Shown: piece by piece, positions 24,831-35,216 of the stretch
Layout: each line of letters opens with the position of its first letter
Position numbering within the stretch: the stretch's first letter is position 1
Assembly (NCBI GenBank): GCA_021234155.1
Contig: JAJEKV010000013.1
Span: 12,178,669 to 12,242,668 of the forward strand
Length of the DNA stretch: 64,000 bases
Source of the DNA: Isoetes taiwanensis
Taxonomy: Eukaryota; Streptophyta; Lycopodiopsida; Isoetales; Isoetaceae
Direction of reading: 5' to 3'
The notes under the pieces: generated by a model
Database searches by the model: none
The model's input: the letters and a program-made list of their open reading frames with translations, nothing else
What the model was told of the DNA's origin: nothing
Made by a program: the position numbers and the translations under genes

Positions 24831-25366
24831 TGTATTTTCTTAGGTGGGTAGACAATAGATCACAAATTCCAACAAAAATTAAGCAAATTGTTTACTTAAT
24901 CACCCAAAAATACTAGTTTTGAGATACCTTATATTTATAAATGGGCTCATTACAATATATATTATAGTGGGTGAAGAGACCATAGTGGTGGTATGGGCAC
25001 AATGATTACACCCTCTTCACACATGAACCACCTAGTGCAAAGGGCGCGTGGAGCTCTCTCCTAGTCACGAAGCAACTTAGAGGGCGATAGAAATTTGTAT
25101 GAGGAGTTCCTTTATGGGCCCGCGTGCTTGTATGTCCAACGATGTCACCACCCTCTTCTCGGCACCTTTCTTCAATGAACTGATCTTTTCATTGCTCCCA
25201 AGCATGTACTATCTGGTCGAGATAAGGACTGCAAGAGACACAATCAAATTAGTCAAGTGATGCTACATGCAAAAAAAAAAAATAAAATAAAGCACAGTTC
25301 TTAGGGCCATTTTTGGAAAATCTGAGGCATGAGAAAGGCGGTCGAGAGGGAAAAAACATCGGAGAA

Positions 25367-25723
25367 GGCCTTTCTCGACTCAGCGAGTCGAGAAAGGCGA
25401 CTCAAAAAAAACACGTGTTTTAGGGGTCCGGAAGGCCTTTTCGACTCGCGAAGTCGAGAAAGGCAGCTAGCGAAAAACACGGGTTTTAGGGTCGAGAAGG
25501 CCTTTTCGACTCGCGAGTCGAGAAAGGCGCTTTCAAAGTTTAAAAACGCGGGTTTTAGGGGTCGAAGGACTTTCGACTTCTCTTGAAGTCGAGAAAGGCG
25601 ATTCAAAGCTAGAAACGCAGTTTTAGGGGTCGAGAGGCCTTTTTCGACTCGCGAGTCGAGAAAGGCGACAAAGCAAAAATGCAAGTTTGAGGGCCTTTTC
25701 GACTCATGAAGTCGAAAAAGGCA
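25367..25723. repeat. Six-copy array of a palindrome, ~66-bp period
   Basis: Palindromic cores start near 25368, 25434, 25499, 25568, 25636 and 25692 (steps of about 66, 65, 69, 68 and 56). Each core is ggc + TTTTCGACTCG + its reverse complement + gcc-like, with small changes at the dyad (agc, aa, tctctt, atg). Linkers are related to each other ('aaaaacgcgggttttaggggtcgagaa'). Each copy can form a stem of about 12-15 bp. No CRISPR significance: eukaryotic context, homologous linkers, no cas genes. Confidence 0.85.
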
Positions 25724-26270
25724 GCTCGTGAGTAAAAAAAGGGCAATTTCAAAGCTCGAGTCAGAAGGTCGAAAATGAATAACCTTCAAACATCCTATGT
25801 ATTTTCTATGAAAAAATACCCTCCCCATAAATTTCCTACGTATTTTCCATGAAAAATAGACCCTCCCCATGTATTATCTAATGGACACATATCCAATGGA
25901 CCCTCCCCCTTTCTAATGGACCATACCATATAGCGCTGGGGACCATTGGGCTCATATTTAGCTATGTAAAGAGTAATGCCTAAATAGCAACATATGCACC
26001 TATAATGCACATTATAACCTATGAGTGCCTATTAGACCTATGCATTAAATCTATTAATATGCATTAGACCTACTAATATGTACTTGTCCCCATTTTGTGT
26101 CTTGAACCTTCAAAATGGGTTAAACAAGGTGTAAATTATATCATGATCTTCGCAAAGTTAAAGAATATATGCCTAGAAAACGTGCACCATGGGAACATAA
26201 TGTTTAACGTGTGAACATAGTAGCACACACATAAAAAGAGGAAATTGGGGACACGTCCTATATTATTAGC

Positions 26271-26454
26271 ATTTATTTTACACTTTCTTTTTCAATGTAT
26301 TATTTTACCCTTTTTTTTTTCTAATACCCCGCCTTTTTTCCCGCCCATGCTTGAATTTTAAAATCATTTATTTTACACTTTCTTTTTCAACATATTATTT
26401 TACCCCTTTTTTTCTAATACCCCGCCTTTTTTTCCGCCCATGCTTGAATTTTAA
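26271..26454. repeat. ~93-bp tandem duplication
   Basis: A unit beginning atttattttacactttc, containing ctaataccccgcc, and ending cccatgcttgaattttaa, occurs twice in tandem. Flanking regions 24830-25366, 25724-26270 and 26455-27430 hold no supported gene. Confidence 0.75.
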
Positions 26455-27473
26455 ACTTTGGTACATATCTTTGAGATAGAAGTTCATTTGTACCGCTTGG
26501 AATAAACTCCCAATGCCATAGCTCCCACCGGCTTGCTAATCAATTTCGGCTTGGCAACCACGAATCCGTTGAAAGGGAAGAAAGGGAATGGCAGAGCGGC
26601 TATCAAATGTAAGCCCCCATTTGGGGAAATTTCGTTCTTGTTGGATTCTTGCCAGCAGGAATAAGTTTGGCCCTTCAATCTCCAATCGCAAGGGAGCAGT
26701 GAGCTTTCTTGTTAGAAAGCTCAAGAAAACAAGAAATCTGTTGATTCCGATGCAGGAAATGGGTAAGAAACGAAGGGGGCAGACGAATCTTTTAACTTCT
26801 TCATTCCTCCATTTCTACTATCCTTGAAGCTCCGTTGGATCTGCAAGCAGCTCAATCAGCAACGTGGAGGGGATCTGCTGATTTTGATCAAAGAAATAGA
26901 CGAACGACAATTGCTAACACCTTGAAGATCTGAAGCCCCAGCGGATCATGCGCTCACCGAATCCGTCGAAAGGGAAAGGCCGGGTTGAATCGACTTGAAT
27001 GAAGACGCTTTGAATCGGCCGCCTGCGGAACGCCATGCAACGGCGAAAAGGGCAAAAAAAAAAAAAAAAATCCGTGAAGGCGTATGTAGTTTTTGAATCG
27101 GGTAGAAGCACTTTGAATTGGCAAAAGCGTACTTTGAATCCAAGAAGGCACCATCTTTGAATTGGCGTAGCGGCATTTTGAATCTTTTAATCGGCGAAGC
27201 TTATAAAAGAAAGTTTCTCTTCATCCGCTTATAATTAGTTAATTAATTATAAGCTTTGTCTACCGCTCGAACCATGGTGGCGTAATCGCGTAACTTAACG
27301 CCATAGCCGGAGCTTGGCTGCCGTAACTTGGGCTCCGCCGAACTAGTCGCTGGGTCGCCGGAGCCGGGAGTTGGGCTGCCATAGCCGAGCTCGGCTGTCA
27401 AAATCAAGGGCGTCACGGAGCCGAGCTTGAGTTGCATCTCCTCCGCCGCTTCCATAGCGGTAACCGGGGCCCG

Positions 27474-27600
27474 AGCTTCAAATCTCTATTGGCTAACGGT
27501 GCAGAGAAGAACGCACGTGATGTATATGGAGCGATGCCCTTTCACTTTGCTGCAAGATGTGGAAATGTGGAAGCAATGAGTATGTTATGTGATTTACCTG
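27474..27600 (+). pseudogene. Ankyrin-repeat gene fragment carried in the 3.6-kb element
   Basis: Plus-strand frame reads SLLANGAEKNARDVYGAMPF followed by HFAARCGNVEAMSMLCDLP. This is one clear ankyrin unit ('D..G.tPlHfAar.Gn.e.m..L') preceded by the end of another ('LLanGA.kna'). It runs into a repeat-derived stretch and then low-complexity sequence. It is probably a captured or residual exon rather than a working gene. Confidence 0.6.
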
Positions 27601-27711
27601 TATCCACGGCATCAGTATCAGTTCCCTCAGGTTATAAGCATCAACTCTACGCTCCATCAAAATTGGAAGCTCCATCAAAATGGTGTTTTCCATCAAAATG
27701 GTGTTTTCCAA

Positions 27712-27733
27712 TTCTCGACTCACTAGTCGAGAA
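27712..27733. repeat. Single copy of the 22-nt palindrome
   Basis: Arms TTCTCGACT and AGTCGAGAA around a CACT centre. Located after three short 'ccatcaaaatggtgttttc'-type repeats, inside the 3.6-kb element. Confidence 0.75.
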
Positions 27734-27749
27734 GAGGAGAATGATTTAT

Positions 27750-27998
27750 ATTTTTTTATTAGTTATTTATTTAATTAAATTAATTAAATTATTGTTAATT
27801 AAATTAATTATTAATTATATTTTGATAATATGTATTTTTAATCTCAATGGATACGTTCCCTTGCCCCTTGCCCCTTCTTCTCCCTTGCCCCCTTCCCCTT
27901 GCCCCTCTTCTCCCTTGCCCCCCTGCCCCCTTGCCCCCTTCTCCCCCCCTTTCTCACTCCCATCTTCCCCTTCCCTCCCCCTTTCGATCTCACCTCGC
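27750..27998. repeat. AT-rich tract then C-rich (CCCTTGC)n tract
   Basis: First a TTAATTAAA-rich stretch (27770-27840), then a strongly strand-asymmetric cccttgccccttctcc repeat (27858-27990). Confidence 0.7.
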
Positions 27999-28087
27999 TC
28001 AACTTTCTGAACTATTTATTTGGAAATTCTGTAAGAAAATATTATGAACCAGTCCTTGTTATATGATGTGAAATTTTGATGTCAATA

Positions 28088-28152
28088 TGAGTCCCATTTT
28101 CAGTCCGAGTCCCAAAATTCAAGATTTGTCCCACTTTAATTAAATACGACTT
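28088..28152 (-). repeat. Terminal region 'A' of the 4-bp-TSD transposon family
   Basis: Reverse-complemented it is the same 65 bases as 42524-42588: TIR, then CAAATCTTGAATTTTGGGAC, TCGGACTGAAAATGGGACTCA. The GGGAC motif repeats three times. Confidence 0.85.
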
Positions 28153-28505
28153 TGAAATTTCTGAAATAGAAAATGTATCGATTTGCATTAATATCATTGT
28201 GAGCAGATAATCAAGTTGTGTTCGTTGTATCCAAGGAAGGCATAGTGAGCTGGTGATGCGGCTGCTTTGCAAGGTTAGTTGACATGCTTCTTTTATTTAT
28301 TATTTCATGTTTGGAAAGGGTAGATGTCTAAGGGTTTAGAGTAGAATCTTATGTTGTGCTTTCTATATTGAGTCAAAGAGTTGTTTGTGTTTTGTCCCAG
28401 TTAAAGAGTCCAATAAACTTGCCTTTAAGTTGTCCTCTACTATACACGTGTCCATGCCAGTCCTTGCCTAAACTTGCTCTAATTTATTTTTCTATTGTCG
28501 TGTAG

Positions 28506-28823
28506 ATGGTGCAAATTTTGGTGCCATGGTATGCTTTTGACAGCCATGTTGCCGAATGGTTGATTCAGAAGGAGGTGCATGTTAGTCGCATCTCCTTCGT
28601 CGTCAAAGCCTTGGGGTCGTGGTATGAGTGGCGACCTTGGAGGCCATGTCCAAAGTGAGTAGATGAGTTGATAGGTGTTGACACCGAGAATCTTATTGCC
28701 AAGCTCGAGAAATTCTATAGCCAAAGCACTTTTGTCGAAGTGAGGGAGGTCAAAGAAGTCATTGATGACATGTTGTTTGTGCTGAAGAATGAGGAAGATG
28801 GTTGGGAGAATAACATGGGTTGA
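28506..28823 (+). pseudogene. Unrecognised ORF with one in-frame stop or a splice donor
   Basis: From ATG 28506 the frame is open for 50 codons (MVQILVPWYAFDSHVAEWLI...), meets TGA at 28656, and stays open to TGA 28821-28823 (...KLEKFYSQSTFVEVREVKEVIDDMLFVLKNEEDGW). The stop overlaps a perfect donor (AAA|GTGAGT), so an intron is an alternative to a nonsense mutation. I do not recognise the protein. Confidence 0.35.
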
Positions 28824-29314
28824 GAGCATAGTGCAGTGCAGGTTTTTGTTTTTGTAGATAGACCTTTAATGGTGTTGTAACACTTTCTTGATGATAAAAG
28901 AGCATCGCCTTAGAATACTCTTTTTTGTACTTCATCAAAGATATAAGGTACATGCCTTATGTACCCTTTTGATGTAATCCTTCAACATGGTCAATGGATA
29001 AAAAAGTTTATCTATTTATTATAGTCTCTTCAGTTTTATTTTTTTTCTTTACTTGAACTTCAAGATTTTCTCTTTTTGGTACGTTGCTAGAACATGATTC
29101 TCAAAGTACATACCATTGTATTCGAGAAGGTAAAAACAATTATTTTCCCTTCCCTTGGGTCAAACAATTGTTTGGTATGGATCACAATGGTAACCAAACT
29201 TTATAGCCTTTTTTCGTGTGTTTTGTTTTTTCTTTGCTATTACATCCATTTTTTCTTTAGGGTGAGCGACATTCCATGTGCTAGAGGAAGACCTTTTTGG
29301 ATTCCACCTGTTCG

Positions 29315-29610
29315 ACAGGTCATTTGTTAGGACGTTTATGACACTCTAGGAGAATGTTTTGTTTCATGATGGCATGGACACGTAGTATATTTGAGGTCTT
29401 TCCCTACGAGTAGAATTTATGTTCATCAATCTTATCTGTAAGATTCTTTTAGGGATTTATATTACTTTTGATAGAACGTTTATGACTCTCCTAGGTTTAA
29501 GTTTAGTGTCGTGCTGGCATGGGCACATAGTGTGTTCGAGGTCTTTCTTTACCAGTAGGATTTATGTTCACCAGCCTCTAATTATTTTAGGGATTTATAT
29601 TACTTTTGTC
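29315..29610. repeat. ~140-bp imperfect tandem duplication
   Basis: Units start gacgtttatgac / aacgtttatgact and end agggatttatattactttt. They share 'tggcatggacacgtagtatatttgaggtctttcc' with few changes. The rest of 28824-30277 shows no supported gene; a T-run lies at about 29708-29730. Confidence 0.6.
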
Positions 29611-30277
29611 TGGCCTAAATGTCGTCATGTAATATTATTATCGATTTATGTTGCACGCTTAATTGACCCTTGGCTTCCTTTCCTATATGCCCCGTTGGGA
29701 TCCATGACTTTTTTTTTTTTTTTTTTTTTCTATTATTACTCTCTTTTCTCTGCGCCGCCTAGCCTAAGCACCTGGGCTGCTGCCTAAGGGCCTAAGCGCC
29801 CAGGGCCCGTTCTAGCTCATGTCCGATTTCGTTCAGGTGGTAGCCCAAGCCCAGCCATACCAACAGCAGATCCCAACGGCCGCAAAGAATGTATTTCGGA
29901 ATAGATCGGTCAGTATAGCAACCTAGCAGATTGGTTCAGTTTGTTGTTTTTCCAGCTTTCAACTTCGTTTGGCACCTCTGTCAGAGTTGGGCTTTGCACA
30001 GAGCCACATATCTTGCTCCCGGTTTTCTTATAGGTGAAAGTCTTGGTCTGCTCAGCCTCAGGTCACTTAATACGATTCCATCTAGCACGATCTTGCCCAG
30101 CACGAGTTGCTTTGTGGCCCGCTCAGGTCATCTGTACAAGGGCCAGCATCAAGCCATCCGATTCTGCAAAGAGGGGTTTCTGTTCTTGCTTTTGCGACAG
30201 GCCATGTACCAGCAACCACATCCCCGATCCCTTCTCCTTTAGCATCAGGTTTTACTTCCCCGACCCCTTCTCCCTCG

Positions 30278-31143
30278 TGGGCGTCCCCTACTGTATACGG
30301 TTGCACTCACCGTACACAAACGAGGAGTTCATCCCCCATACCAGCTCCATGCTAATCTGGGGCCCTCCACATGACACCGCAGAACCGTGGCGGGTTCCGA
30401 GTGGGAAGAGTGGAAGGGTCATTGCACCCCGTCTCCCTCGGGGCCTACCTAGCTGCGGAAGCGTAAAACATACATGTCAGTAGCACATACATCAACATCA
30501 TATGACCATCACGAAGGATGGTCCTCCACATATATCTGCATAGACAAAGATCAAAGCACATCACATAGGGAATCCTACCCAAGGCTCGGACTCAAAGGGA
30601 TGACCGGGCTTTGGTCTCGAGTTCAGTTCGTGCATGCAATTCATGGCAATGGATTTGGCTGGCATAAGAACATGGCATAGGGTTGTCCACTCCATCCGCC
30701 CCTCCCGTGCACACTTTGCGAGTAGGTTGAAAAGTGTTGGGACTGATCAGAGCCCCGGATGCATAGCCAAGAAGGCTATATCCCGGGTTACATCTCCCCA
30801 GCCCGATGGGGCGGTAGGGATCTCTCCCTCCAGAGATCTACAATCCGACTCAAGGTGACTAGAGGGCCACCGCCTGCATCAGGACTTGAACTCAATGGAA
30901 GGTTATATTCACTACCTCACGAGTGTCGAGCCCATGCCTTGCCCACACGGTGGCAAGCCATTAGACCTAGTCACAAAGTGACCCCCAGCAGTACTAACAC
31001 ACCATAGGGGTCGATTCAAGAGTCGAACATGAACCTCCTTATAAGCCGGCCCCGCCCCTTCACCCACAACCGGGTGTGGCTCTTGTGCCACCGTGCCGTA
31101 TCTATAGTGTGCTAGAGAGGCTACTCTAGGAGCATCAACTACA
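30278..31143 (-). repeat. 3' LTR
   Basis: Pairs with 39661-40528 over its whole length with scattered indels and substitutions, indicating an old insertion. Shared landmarks include catgacaccgcag, ggaagagtggaagggtcattg and gatggtcctccacatatatctg. Confidence 0.85.
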
Positions 31144-31154
31144 AAGCTTTTAGG

Positions 31155-31170
31155 TCTCTACCCCCTTCCC
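31155..31170 (-). other. Polypurine tract
   Basis: Minus strand GGGAAGGGGGTAGAGA, located 11 bases upstream of the 3' LTR start. This is the usual position for plus-strand priming. Confidence 0.6.
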
Positions 31171-31639
31171 AATACAAGGAGTTCACAGAGATACATCATC
31201 CATATACATCACAGAAGAACTAAAGAACAAGATCTAATCTATATCATAGAGTTAGGTTCTTTAGTTAGAATCTGCTATCTAGAGTTCTAGAGGGCTGCTA
31301 TGGGCAATTTAAGAGGCTAAACCTACTGATTCGATGGCTGAAATGGGGTTTAGACTACTAAATTGCCTAAATACCTGATCCTTTGAGTTCCTCCTCGACT
31401 GAACTTCGACCATCCCGGCTGAAATGCTTTCGAATCAAGGAAAACTAATGATGCGGTTCTCTGGGGGCCAGTCGGGGAGGCGGTTTTGGCTCTTGAGGCA
31501 GCCAAAGCAGAGCTCTAAAACCCTAGAAACGAAAATGGGCAAGTTAGGGTTCTCCTACTTAAATAGACAAGGGGGTGGCTAGGGTTTCCAATTATCCCCC
31601 TTTAGGCATGTGGGATAGTGGGAAAAGGGCCCACTTGCC

Positions 31640-31850
31640 TTTAAGGGCTAGGTGGCCAAATGTGCCCACATGGAAATGTGTGCACCCAAATGTGCTCACA
31701 TGGAAATGTGTGCACATTAATGAATGTGTACATTGGAAAATGTGCACATTAATTGCACCTATGGGTATGGCCCACTTGGCATCAAGTGGCCACATGGAAA
31801 TGTGTGCCCACATTAATGTGTACATTGGAAAATGTGCACATTAATACTAA
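31640..31850. repeat. Short tandem/inverted repeats of the type acatggaaatgtgtgcac
   Basis: Variants of 'cacatggaaatgtgtgcaca' and 'ttaatgtgtacattggaaaatg' recur at least seven times near the 3' end of the LTR element interior. Confidence 0.65.
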
Positions 31851-32099
31851 TGCACATTCTTAGCAAGTTGCCCCTAGGGGCTACCCACTTGGCTACTGCG
31901 TTGGCGACACGTCGGTCGGGTGGCGTAATGCGGCGTGGCGTGGCAAAGACAATATACGTCCGGGAGCGTATCGTGTCTTTGGAACGTCACATTCTCCCCA
32001 CCTTGAAATGATGCTGTCCGCAGCATCGTGGTTCTCCCCACCTTGGAATCTTCCTAACCTGCAATCAACCTGAGATAATATTTTTAAATCATTATTACG

Positions 32100-32560
32100 C
32101 CATTACATTATCAAATAAGTTGTCAATTCGTAACTTCTACTAAAATAAGGTACTTATTAGTTTCTATTATCACAACATTTAGTTTATCACAATTTAACAC
32201 TTTCATATACAATTATTATTTAAGGTACTCTTCATTCCTTGCAACACATTCCAACAAAATTTGTGTTGGGTGTCTTCAAAGACCTTAAAATCCTGCATTA
32301 ATTTTATAATATCTATAATTACATACTTACTATCTTAATTATTAGAATTACTCTAAGGTAATGTTTAAGACATTACTATTTTCGTTATCCTATTAACTTA
32401 TCACATCATAACTTAATCCACGCTAGGTAATTATTAACCTTACTTAATACAACATTTAAGTTTATCAAAGTTTATCAATTTCATACAAAATTTACACTTC
32501 TAAGGTACCCTTCATCCCTTGCAACACATTATAACAAAATTTGTGTTGCAAGCCTTCGTA
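32100..32560. repeat. ~280-bp tandem duplication in the LTR-element interior
   Basis: Landmarks 'taaggtac(t/c)cttcat(t/c)c(c/)ttgcaacacatt' and 'aacaaaatttgtgttg' occur at about 32222 and again at about 32502, each preceded by similar AT-rich sequence. Just upstream (31990-32045) the phrase ctccccaccttg occurs twice; read on the minus strand it resembles the segment after pol in plant Gypsy elements. Confidence 0.55.
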
Positions 32561-35216
32561 GTTCGACCTCCTTGCCCTCCGGAGCTCTATTGGCCTGCAG
32601 GTCGACACTACCTATTATTAATTATTACAAAAATTTTGGTTATATGGTGACCACCCCACCTATCTACATGGATGCATGGCTAATCTCCCGGCGTAGGAAG
32701 AGGGTGGATCTTCCATTATGGCCGTGGAGACAGCGCCTATATGCCTATATGCCGCTCATGACTACACCTCTAGTTGCCCAGCGTGGAGGATATCCTTCCC
32801 GCGTGGGGGGCGTGAAGGATAGATTCCTCCTATCAAAGCATATATGGGGCTAGAGGTGCCTTTCCTATCAATGCATTCCTTAATGACCTCCTTTCTCTCG
32901 AGGTTGTCTACTTCCGTGGAACAGAAGTAGACTTTCTAATCTACCTTCCACTCATCCAAGCGGAAACGCGGTCATGCCTACATTGACATTACACCACGCC
33001 CTAGAGATCACTGTAGTGGTCTCATCATCGGTAACAACGCATGCAACCCATACCTAGCATAGGTTGCATGCGCAGATTAATCTTAGCTACATATAGAATT
33101 AATCTACACAAATTGACATGCCTGAGCCATTGGATACATTACTTCCGATAGTACAATTAAATTTACTCTAAGCTTTGCAATATTTAACGACTTTTAGATC
33201 GCGATTATTTAAACAATAACCCTACTTTCGACCTATTGTTACATAGACAAGGTTTTAATTATCATACACAAGAATTAGATGTGCTTCTTATTCTCTTCCT
33301 TGGGTCCTGCATTACCCTTGGAAGTATATCCCTAAGATGCACTTAAGTATATCCGAATTCTATTTTCTATTTATATTTATAAGGATCTATGGCTATCCTT
33401 GGAAGGAATTGCATCCTTGCGAAGGATTAATTAACATGCTACCTCACATTATCGTTGATACATATACGTACAACAATTTCTATGCAGTTATTAGGATCTA
33501 TATTTAACTTATCAATAAGACACATTAAAGCTTATAATACATGCGCATACCTTACCTAAGGCTAGAACGCATCCACTCATTGAGCCGGCGTCGAGTAGTT
33601 TGGAGATGACTTGGTCGTTGCATTGCTCCCATGGTTTTGCTCCACTTCGTTGGTGTAGTTAGCTATCATGTCGGTCTCGCACGTTGAAGGCCTCCTGAGC
33701 TATCTATCTATCTATCTTACGCTCTATTCGCTTCGGCCATTGCCGGAGTGAACTCTATTCTACGGTCAGTCAATTCGGTGCAAGTACGTTCAATCATAAG
33801 ATTGAGCCCTCCCACTTTCTTTGAAAAGAAAATGGTCCTGCACCCCTTCAATGACATTGCACACAACGTCATATCTATTCTCTCCCCTTAAGAGGTTATA
33901 CGCTTCTTACTTAGCGCATTAAGTTACTAGCCTTAGCTAACATATATAACCATCTAAGATGGATGCACATATTATGTTATTATTTATTTCAATATAGTTA
34001 TGGGTTATCTACTTAGTTAGAACGATTCTAAACCACAAGGTTTTGTCATGACGACAATTCCTTTTGTCTCAAAAGACTATTTGATTACTATAATTCTTAT
34101 TTTAGATGTACCTTGCATGTACTATTATTTTATTATTCTAGAGATTCCCCCTTTCTTAGTTATTTAAACTCTTGGAATATTCCTACCAATCGAATTGATG
34201 TCATCGTAACAAGTTGGCCGGACTTGTTAGATTACTTCTTTTCTTTCGGTTGGATTATTCTTTTGGAGGTACTAGATTTATACATGGTCAACAATTATCC
34301 TAGTAATGATTCCTTCTTAGTGAGGAGATCAATCTCACCAAGTGGTTCAATACATTGGATGTCTGTTAACAATCGTGTATAATTATAGTTACTCCTATGC
34401 ATTTCCTTCCCAATCTTGACGCTTAGCTCAATATTGGGGCAATCCTTTCAGCGAGAATATCTGGAAATGCCTTCTAATCCCAATATGGATGTTACCATCC
34501 ATACATTTAACCTACTAGGCCCCGTGGCCTTAGATCCTTGAGCTTGCTAGAAGCTCATCCACTTGTTTGCTTGAAGGAGCAAGGTAACGTTCTTCCGTCG
34601 TCGCCGATACTTGGTCTCCTTGACAGTGGCTCCTCTTTGATGTAGAGGTTGACTTTGTTCGCTAGAAGCCTCTTATTGCTGGTGGCTTGCTGGTGTAGTT
34701 GATCATTTGAATCTTGCATGCCGCTTTTCAAATGCCTGAAAGTGGCGCTGTTGAAAGAGATCTTTCATCTTGAACTCTTTGTCTTGGCAGCTAAAGGATG
34801 ACTCTGTATCCGATATTGTTTCTTCGACTCCATCGATGTCTCATACGTCGAGTCCTCTTGTCGTTATCGTGTTGCCCGAAGAGTGTTGACGATGTTGATT
34901 GCTTCACCCCTGCAACTTGCATGACATCTCTTCCTTTGATGTGTTACGCTATGGGAGGGAAGAAATAACAAGGGAACTATACATGCACAACATATAGCTT
35001 ACATAATTACAATTACTACTAGAGCTATTAGGTCTCCCTTTGTGCCTCCCTTCGAAGTTGGACACCTACTCCTTGGCAATGTCATCGGTGTTCCTCCCGG
35101 TGCAATGGTGTTGACGATCTATATCCTCCTATTTTGTACGCGGCTCTACTCGGGGTAACTTGTTGATATACTTGGGCCTTCCGATGTTTGTCGGCTACGG
35201 CACAACACGCTTTGCA

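Larger units (their letters stand above)
24571..28152. mobile_element. 3.6-kb non-autonomous TIR element, relative of the 13.26-kb element
   Basis: It starts AAGTCGTATTTAATTAAAGTG and ends with the reverse complement. Flanking TGAA is repeated on both sides (24567-24570 and 28153-28156), a 4-bp target duplication. Its left 250 bp match, reverse-complemented, the right end of the large element (55525-55781). Its right 65 bp match the large element's left end (42524-42588). It is therefore the same family in opposite orientation. It has no transposase. It carries a palindrome array, an ankyrin-like fragment, duplicated AT-rich units and a C-rich tract. Confidence 0.9.

Noticed and set aside
25367-25723. 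CRISPR-like array (regular palindromic repeats with spacers)
   Set aside because: The linkers are homologous to each other, the context is a plant transposon with introns nearby, and there are no cas-like genes. It is a tandem repeat.
25301-25870. 189-codon minus-strand ORF with SRLRESKRPS repeats
   Set aside because: It is a translation of the palindrome array; the periodic peptide mirrors the 66-bp DNA repeat.
27847-28047. Proline-rich protein
   Set aside because: It is only the translation of a (cccttgc)n low-complexity tract.
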